From positions 1 through 19,390 of the forward strand of contig NIZU01000066.1 in assembly GCA_003315675.1 (NCBI GenBank): a stretch of DNA of 19,390 nt. Direction: 5' to 3'. A model generated the notes under the pieces. That model saw nothing but the letters and a program-made list of their open reading frames with translations. It made no database searches and was not told the DNA's origin. The position numbers and the translations under genes are program-made. Within the stretch, counting starts at the first letter, position 1, and each line of letters begins with the position of its first letter. Below, piece by piece: positions 15,031-19,390 of this stretch. This stretch comes from Methanocorpusculum sp. MCE. Lineage in GTDB: Archaea; Halobacteriota; Methanomicrobia; Methanomicrobiales; Methanocorpusculaceae.

Positions 15031-15576
15031 TTATGCCCTCTGATTCATGATACGCTGACGTTCACCGTTGGCTTCATCAACAAGAGTGGAGGTTGCGTAA
15101 TACATAACTCCAGCTTCTTCTGCAATTGAGACCATGTAGCTTGGAACACTTACACGCTGACCATTGATAGCAATGTGTCCGTGGGTGATAAGCTGACGTG
15201 CCTGTTTCGGGCTGCGTGCAAGACCTTTGCGGTAGACGATTGTCTGGAGCCGGCGCTCAAGGACGTCTTCGACTTTTAAAGACAGAATGTTATCCATTGC
15301 TGCGTCCGGACCAAGAAGGCCGTAGCGCTGGAGCGTGGTGACAAGTTCCTCGCGGCGGGCGATCGTCTTAGGTGCCTCACCGATTGAGGAGGTCATTGCA
15401 AGAACTTCACGAGCGCCGCTTCTGTGCTTTCTAAGTACTTCAGTGGCTCTCCAGATCTCGCGTTTGTTACGCAGACCATAGGTGATTGCAAGGACGCGTT
15501 CTGATTCAATACGCGACTTCTCGAAGCGGCGCTTCGGGGAAGAGTATTGTTTGGTGTTCTTTCCTGGGTATCCCAT
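15031..15576 (-). CDS. rps4: 30S ribosomal protein S4 (uS4)
   Basis: Archaeal uS4, 181 residues, a primary 16S rRNA binder. It contains the S4 RNA-binding domain around residues 105-150 ([36 protein letters not shown], the classical S4 signature). The N-terminus [22 protein letters not shown] is of archaeal type, without the bacterial zinc cysteines. AGGTGAT six bases before the ATG is the ribosome binding site. It lies 14 bases after S13 and 2 before S11. Confidence 0.98.
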
Positions 15577-15590
15577 TTTAAATCACCTGA

Positions 15591-16043
15591 TTAGTTCCGC
15601 CTCTTGGAGACACCGACGATCTTACCGAATCTGCCGGTTGCTTTAGTACGCTGTCCGCGAACTTTGAGACCACTCTCATGACGGATACCGCGGTAACACC
15701 GCATCTTCTTCATGAGGTTGATGTCATCTTCCTTCGCAAGGGAAAGGTCGCTGCCGTAGAGGTGTTTCGGTTCTCCCGAATACACGTCTACCGGGCGGTT
15801 GACCATCCATTTTGGCACTGAGGCAGGGTATGCTTTTACCTGCTCTTCAATCGCGGCCACATCTTCATCGCCTAAGAGACCCATGGTGGCACGGGTGTCG
15901 ACGCCTGCGCGGCATGCGATGATGAGTGCGGCATGGAGGCCGATGCCCTTAATGCCGGTGAGCGCGAGCTGCACAGGCTGGGTACCGTCCAGATCAGTGT
16001 TAATGATCCGCACAAAATATTTTAATTCTGACTCTTCAACCAT
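15591..16043 (-). CDS. rps13: 30S ribosomal protein S13 (uS13)
   Basis: Archaeal uS13, 150 residues, at the top of the small-subunit head, contacting the large subunit and P-site tRNA. Seen: ALTGIKGIGLHAALIIACRAG (about 27-47, with the helix-hairpin-helix GIKGIG), a KKMRCYRGIRHESGLKVRGQRTKATGR stretch near the C-terminus and a basic end. GAGG seven bases upstream of the ATG is the ribosome binding site. It is the first protein gene of the cluster, 72 bases after tRNA-Ser. Confidence 0.98.
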   Translation of the reverse strand: MVEESELKYFVRIINTDLDGTQPVQLALTGIKGIGLHAALIIACRAGVDTRATMGLLGDEDVAAIEEQVKAYPASVPKWMVNRPVDVYSGEPKHLYGSDLSLAKEDDINLMKKMRCYRGIRHESGLKVRGQRTKATGRFGKIVGVSKRRN

Positions 16044-16115
16044 TTTTTCGCCTCTCTTTTGGAGAGTTTAGTCTAAATTTGAAACACACAAAATGTGCGT
16101 GTTGCGTATGTTAAG

Positions 16116-16200
16116 CGCAGACGGAGGGATTTGAACCCTCGAGTCCCAGGGGGACACAGGTTTAGCAAACCTGCGCCATACCAGGCTTGGCTACGTCTAC
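16116..16200 (-). tRNA. tRNA-Ser (anticodon GCT)
   Basis: Class II tRNA on the minus strand: acceptor GTAGACG/CGTCTGC (with one T-G pair), anticodon stem CAGGT/ACCTG and loop TTGCTAA (anticodon GCT), a long variable arm typical of serine tRNAs, T arm GAGGG-TTCAAAT-CCCTC, discriminator G. No encoded CCA and no intron. It precedes S13 in the same orientation and may share its transcript. Confidence 0.95.
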
Positions 16201-16378
16201 AGAGAACTCCGCATCTTTCCTTTCGACGAATCGGAAGGCTGCACATTATCTAAAAGATATATGCAGGTCGACACTCGCAGTATGCCAGATACTGCTCCAC
16301 TAAACTGAGTGCTCTATTATGTAAGGTTTAGAGCAATATAATACTTCGCCTATCCATCTGAAGAGATACAAAAAAGAA
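16201..16378. promoter_or_regulatory. Non-coding region upstream of tRNA-Ser and the ribosomal cluster
   Basis: No gene of plausible length lies in these 178 bases. On the minus strand GCATATATC (about 16257-16265) could start transcription near 16234, giving a 34-base pre-tRNA leader, and GTATTATATTG (about 16334-16343) could start it near 16312. An imperfect inverted repeat GCTCTA/TAGAGC (16311-16316 and 16329-16334) lies between the latter element and its expected start. Promoter assignments are from motif and spacing only. Confidence 0.4.
16370..16375 (-). terminator. T-run terminator of rpoL
   Basis: Six T residues on the minus strand, three bases after the rpoL stop codon. Fits archaeal U-run termination. 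Confidence 0.45.
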
Positions 16379-16651
16379 TTAGTTCTTCAGACAGCTCAGA
16401 AGAGCGTCGCAGCGGTCGATCATATGCTGGGCAGCTTCACGCATAATCTTGAGCGGTTCTTTTGTAGCTCCGGGCTTCATGGAGATAAACACTTCGGGGT
16501 CGGAGAACTGGTATTTGATCACGTATTTGGCAACATCCACTTCCGGATCTGCAAGGATCTCATCCACCAGCGCATTCACGATCGTGTGCCCTTCACCCTC
16601 CAGAGTGACCCGTATCTTATCCTTCTCAAGCTCGATAATCTTCAGCTTCAT
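16379..16651 (-). CDS. rpoL: DNA-directed RNA polymerase subunit L
   Basis: Rpb11 homolog of about 90 residues; it dimerises with subunit D to form the assembly platform. Recognised from the N-terminus MKLKIIELEKDKIRVTLEGEGHT and the core NALVDEILADPEVDVAKYVI, with FISMKPGATKEPLKIMREAA after it. Two starts are possible. ATG at 16651 is preferred because it gives the family's usual N-terminus and lies just downstream of the predicted transcription start (TATA ATATATA around 16679-16685, start near 16656); ATG at 16663 would add MYKG. It stands apart from its partner rpoD, with its own promoter and terminator. Confidence 0.93.
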   Translation of the reverse strand: MKLKIIELEKDKIRVTLEGEGHTIVNALVDEILADPEVDVAKYVIKYQFSDPEVFISMKPGATKEPLKIMREAAQHMIDRCDALLSCLKN

Positions 16652-16677
16652 TCCCTTATACATTCGCCGGACGATAC

Positions 16678-16687
16678 TATATATTTG
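16678..16687 (-). promoter_or_regulatory. TATA box of rpoL
   Basis: Minus strand reads AAATATATAG, centred about 26 bases upstream of a start near 16656. It directly follows the T-run that ends the aIF2-beta transcript. Confidence 0.55.
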
Positions 16688-16704
16688 TGGGATGGATCAA
16701 TAAC

Positions 16705-16712
16705 AAAAAAAA
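16705..16712 (-). terminator. T-run terminator of aIF2-beta gene
   Basis: Eight T residues on the minus strand, three bases after the stop codon and before the rpoL TATA box. Fits archaeal U-run termination. Confidence 0.5.
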
Positions 16713-16715
16713 GAT

Positions 16716-17330
16716 TTAAAGGATTTTCTGAGTGAAGGCAACCTGACCGGAGATCCTGGTTATGCGCACTTTCACATTCTGACCAGCCTTGGTTCCGGCC
16801 ACATACAGAATATATTTGCCGATTCTTGCAACGCCGTCGCCTTTCTTGCTGATGGATTCGATATGGACCTCAAGTTCCTTTCCTTCCTCAATGGCCGGAC
16901 CCTGAACCTCGGTCTTCGCTTTCCGCTTACGGATCGGTCTTTTTGACCCGCACGCTTCGCAAAGAAGCATCAGGACACGGTCGTCTTTGACGAGTTTCGT
17001 ATCGGGTCTGCCGCACTCGGAACAGATGACGTAATCGCCGACATACGTCTCAAGAATCGCATCGAACTGCGCCTGTTCGAACTTTCCATTGAACACCGCG
17101 CGGTTTCCGTCGATCTTACCTGCCGTACCAAGTTCGCCCAGAATGAACTTCATGAAATGATCCTTATCGCGGCTGAGCGTATCGACGATCTCGGAGAAAT
17201 TCTCAAGAACCGTCGTTTTCCCCTCGATATAGATCTTCGCCTTCGGCATGACGAACCGTTCTCCGGTCTCCGTCGGCTCGCCCATCCCGGAATACGCGGT
17301 CTTTAACATATCTTCGTATGACTGCACCAT
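16716..17330 (-). CDS. Translation initiation factor aIF2 subunit beta with C-terminal TRAM domain
   Basis: Beta subunit of the archaeal initiation factor that brings Met-tRNAi to the small subunit. The 204-residue product has the N-terminal gamma-binding helix (SYEDMLKTAYS), the alpha-beta core (ENFSEIVDTLSRDKDHFMKFILGELGT...GNRAVFNG), a zinc ribbon C103-x2-C106...C124-x2-C127, a basic linker RKRKAKTEVQ, and a TRAM RNA-binding domain (about 148-204, KKGDGVARIGKYILYV...GQNVKVRITRI). ATG at 17330 is chosen over an upstream in-frame ATG at 17411 because MVQSYEDML is the expected N-terminus and a TATA box at about 17355-17363 puts the transcript start nearly on it. Confidence 0.93.
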   Translation of the reverse strand: MVQSYEDMLKTAYSGMGEPTETGERFVMPKAKIYIEGKTTVLENFSEIVDTLSRDKDHFMKFILGELGTAGKIDGNRAVFNGKFEQAQFDAILETYVGDYVICSECGRPDTKLVKDDRVLMLLCEACGSKRPIRKRKAKTEVQGPAIEEGKELEVHIESISKKGDGVARIGKYILYVAGTKAGQNVKVRITRISGQVAFTQKIL

Positions 17331-17354
17331 AATACATACACGTTGGTTGTGAGA

Positions 17355-17363
17355 ACATATAGG
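17355..17363 (-). promoter_or_regulatory. TATA box of aIF2-beta gene
   Basis: Minus strand reads CCTATATGT, centred near 17359, some 26 bases before a start close to the ATG at 17330. The transcript would be nearly leaderless. Confidence 0.5.
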
Positions 17364-17456
17364 TCTGATGCCGGGGAAGGTTTTCCGGCCCGATTCATTC
17401 GGCAAAATCACGAAGGTATCTCAACGATTCGATAAATGTCGTTTCAGATGCCGTAT

Positions 17457-17469
17457 ACTATTTATATTC
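17457..17469 (+). promoter_or_regulatory. TATA box of the pilin-like gene
   Basis: ACTATTTATATTC, centred near 17464, would start transcription near 17490 and leave a leader of about 25 bases before the ATG at 17515. It is divergent to the aIF2-beta promoter within a 184-base shared intergenic region. Confidence 0.5.
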
Positions 17470-17514
17470 GGAAAAAAGATTGATTGTATATCAGTCATCT
17501 TTGGACTATGCCTC

Positions 17515-18777
17515 ATGAAATCAAGACCGGAAGCCGCAATATCGCCGACGATCGGCGTGATACTTCTCATCTTTCTAACGAGAGTTCTCATCGGCGCCGC
17601 TTCTCTGGTTTTTTTCGGATTTGCAGATGATATAACTGAGGCAAAACAGGCATATATCACCGCAGAAACAACGGACAATCCCACGAATCCTCTGGTACTG
17701 CGTGTTTGGGACATTGGTGACGGGACGGTGTTGATAGATCTGGTCGTTTCGGTCAACACGCCGGATGGAATCAGCATCGGAACACCAACCAAGATTTCGA
17801 ATGTGTTTTATGCGGGAGAGACCATCCCTATCGAATTCGACAACGGCTTTCCAAAAGGGAGCTACCTTGTTACGGTAACCGGTGAATTTGCCGACGGGAC
17901 CGAGCAGATCCTTTTTATCAGAACTATGAATCTTGAAGCGGTTGGTAATGAGCCGGTTGAAGTGAGTGATAAAGTATTTTTGGCAATTCGTGCCATACCA
18001 AATGCTGCAAAGTCACGTAATATTACTATTTATGACCAAACGGCCGATTACACAGAAATAGATCATATCGTATATTGGAAATTGGAATATGGTGATGGGC
18101 ATTCGGATATATTTACACTAAACAAAAGTATCTATACCTACAGATATGCAACTGAGGCATTCGACGGACAAACGTATAAAGCATTCACAATTACCTACAC
18201 TGCTTTTTACAATGATAATACAAAGACGACAGTTACATCATCTGTTAACGCATATAACGGCACAAAATTGGAAGAAGACCCGACGTCCATGGTATATTAT
18301 CTAAAGGAGTATAAACTGAATGGGTACAACGGTTTATTACTATCAGGGGATATTGACCTCCGCGGGGTCTTATCCGAGACAATGTGGAAGAGTAATGTAA
18401 ATAGATCATTCATTCAGATCAATATTGATAATCAATCAGTGACCAATCTAAAGAAAGGAGGTGCATCTGTTGACTCCTGGATTTTCGAGACAAATGGTGC
18501 TCCATATTCCACCCATGCTTATGGGTATGCGGATAACGCATGGAAAGAGAGGGCAACATTATACAGGATAGCATTCAATAACGATACGATTCCAAACTCA
18601 CTTACAATCACAATAAAATTAATAAATACCACCGGGATTGTCCTTCCAAGCCAAACAACTACAAGAGAATATCTATCAACCCATTTTTTTAACGCGAATC
18701 ATGATTTAAGGAAGATTGGCTACATCCCTACCCCCTCACGCCCCCCCAAAAAAAGAAAAATACCCATTATTCCTTGA
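17515..18777 (+). CDS. Archaeal type IV pilin-like secreted protein with PKD-like domain, 3' end replaced by IS DNA
   Basis: Begins with an archaeal class III (pilin) signal: MKSRPEAAISPTIGVILL, a short charged leader followed by a hydrophobic helix (about 8-36), normally processed by a prepilin peptidase and exposed at the cell surface. ATG at 17515 is chosen because this signal starts there; in-frame ATG at 17368 would bury it. Residues 40-145 are beta-rich. Residues 185-245 resemble a PKD domain (YWKLEYGDG, YTYRYATE). Seven N-x-S/T sequons lie between residues 169 and 373, fitting a glycosylated surface protein. From codon 384 (18664) onward the reading frame runs through the IS end, so the last 37 residues are of IS origin and the native C-terminus is lost. 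Odd: an arginine (R23) within the hydrophobic helix. Confidence 0.75.
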   Translation: MKSRPEAAISPTIGVILLIFLTRVLIGAASLVFFGFADDITEAKQAYITAETTDNPTNPLVLRVWDIGDGTVLIDLVVSVNTPDGISIGTPTKISNVFYAGETIPIEFDNGFPKGSYLVTVTGEFADGTEQILFIRTMNLEAVGNEPVEVSDKVFLAIRAIPNAAKSRNITIYDQTADYTEIDHIVYWKLEYGDGHSDIFTLNKSIYTYRYATEAFDGQTYKAFTITYTAFYNDNTKTTVTSSVNAYNGTKLEEDPTSMVYYLKEYKLNGYNGLLLSGDIDLRGVLSETMWKSNVNRSFIQINIDNQSVTNLKKGGASVDSWIFETNGAPYSTHAYGYADNAWKERATLYRIAFNNDTIPNSLTITIKLINTTGIVLPSQTTTREYLSTHFFNANHDLRKIGYIPTPSRPPKKRKIPIIP

Positions 18778-18888
18778 CGTTTTTTTTTATTTACACTCTG
18801 TTTTGAATCGTTTTCACCTGATAGATATTATAACAAAATGCAGCCAGCATATTTTTCACTCGTACTCTTTGCAGCGTTGTTACCTTCA
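18665..18888 (-). repeat. Right arm of long inverted repeat (IS end)
   Basis: Reverse complement of 1-225. The coding part 18791-18886 is identical; differences are confined to the non-coding tail, chiefly in the lengths of A, T and G runs, and one base at 18887. Confidence 0.9.
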
Positions 18889-19390
18889 CCAACCCTGCAT
18901 GAAAAACATTTTTGATCACTGCATAGGGTCTCTCGCCCTTTGATCTCTTCCTACTTATTCGCAGATTTCTCAGTTTATCTCGTATGCCAATGGGATGCCC
19001 TCTCGCTCCCCTTTTCATTGTGGCACTATATCCCTTGCATTTTGCTCCCTGATATCCCCGATCCCGATAGACCACTTCCCCTTTTTCTGAGAGGTCCACC
19101 TGACTATCATGAACATTTGCCGTGGTGGTTTCAATGCGTCGAATAAGATCGTGCGTCGTATCCATGATGGTATGAAGTTTATATCCATAGTGTATTTTGC
19201 CGTTCTTGGACATGATTTTTCCATCTTTATCCCGTCGTGTTTTTGCCTGATCTCCTCGCGGCGTGTCTTTCTTACAATGACCGGGTTCAGCATACACAAA
19301 CGTTGCATCCTGAATCATACCTTGTTCAATTTTAAGACCTTTCAGGTCAAGTTGTCTCTGAAACTCCTGCCAGACCACTGTATCAACGCC
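18791..19390 (-). CDS. IS5-family DDE transposase, C-terminal part (cut by window edge)
   Basis: Cuts and joins the insertion sequence at its ends. About 199 codons are visible; the frame stays open to the window edge, so the N-terminus is missing. The three acidic catalytic positions of the DDE fold can be assigned: Asp in MIQDATF (about 19310), Asp in VVYRDRGYQG (about 19070) and Glu in KGERPYAVIKN (about 18935). The region NGKIHYGYKLHTIMD is typical of the IS5/IS4 superfamily RNase H fold. The visible part is uninterrupted, so this copy may be active. The C-terminus is identical to that at 3-98. Confidence 0.9.
   Translation of the reverse strand, partial: GVDTVVWQEFQRQLDLKGLKIEQGMIQDATFVYAEPGHCKKDTPRGDQAKTRRDKDGKIMSKNGKIHYGYKLHTIMDTTHDLIRRIETTTANVHDSQVDLSEKGEVVYRDRGYQGAKCKGYSATMKRGARGHPIGIRDKLRNLRISRKRSKGERPYAVIKNVFHAGLVKVTTLQRVRVKNMLAAFCYNIYQVKTIQNRV

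Larger units (their letters stand above)
18665..19390 (-). mobile_element. IS5-type insertion sequence, 3' part (right copy, partial)
   Basis: Second copy of the element seen at 1-225, in the opposite orientation and running off the window. Its 3' end is placed at 18665, where similarity between the copies ends. It comprises a 126-base non-coding tail with G and T runs and the C-terminal 200 codons of the transposase. It is inserted inside the 3' part of the pilin-like gene. The 5' terminal repeat and the target duplication lie outside the window. Confidence 0.87.

Noticed and set aside
226..18664. The whole interior as a cargo-carrying composite transposon
   Set aside because: The cargo is single-copy essential machinery in conserved archaeal order; two independent IS insertions explain the layout better.
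1..19390. CRISPR array, prophage or defence island
   Set aside because: No regularly spaced direct repeats, no phage structural or integrase genes and no defence gene families were seen on either strand.

Overview
The window looks like a chromosomal stretch of a methanogenic euryarchaeon, most likely of the Methanomicrobiales and resembling Methanocorpusculum. This assignment is an inference from gene content: archaeal-type ribosomal proteins, RNA polymerase subunits RpoD, K, L and N, an aIF2-beta carrying a TRAM domain, archaeal TATA boxes with T-run terminators, and an ACT-DUF5612 protein. Almost every gene is on the minus strand, so transcription runs from right to left.

Right to left: (1) 18665-19390 is the 3' part of an IS5-type insertion sequence. 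It has cut into a plus-strand type IV pilin-like gene (17515-18777). (2) 17330-16379 holds aIF2-beta and RNA polymerase subunit L, each with its own promoter and T-run terminator. (3) 16200-10217 is the information-processing cluster: tRNA-Ser(GCT), S13, S4, S11, rpoD, L18e, L13, S9, rpoN, tRNA-Pro(CGG), rpoK, enolase and S2, with very short or no gaps, ending in a T-run terminator. (4) 10063-9410 is an ArsR-like regulator with a perfect 13-bp palindrome at its predicted transcription start. (5) 9367-5593 is a probable operon: tRNA-Gly(CCC), an ACT-DUF5612 protein, a TsaC/YrdC protein and a copper P-type ATPase frame broken by two in-frame stop codons. The end of the ATPase frame encodes a copper-chaperone-like domain that has its own ribosome binding site. 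(6) 5499-255 holds three tandem paralogous AMP-forming acyl-CoA synthetases. (7) 1-225 is the end of a second copy of the same insertion sequence in the opposite orientation.

Most of the window is conserved housekeeping sequence. What stands out: the two inverted IS copies that bracket about 18.4 kb; the pilin reading frame that takes its last 37 residues from IS DNA; the doubly interrupted but otherwise intact copA frame with a possibly autonomous copZ; the threefold acyl-CoA synthetase cluster in an archaeon; and the palindromic operator candidate of the ArsR-like gene. I saw no CRISPR array, prophage, toxin-antitoxin or recognisable defence system.
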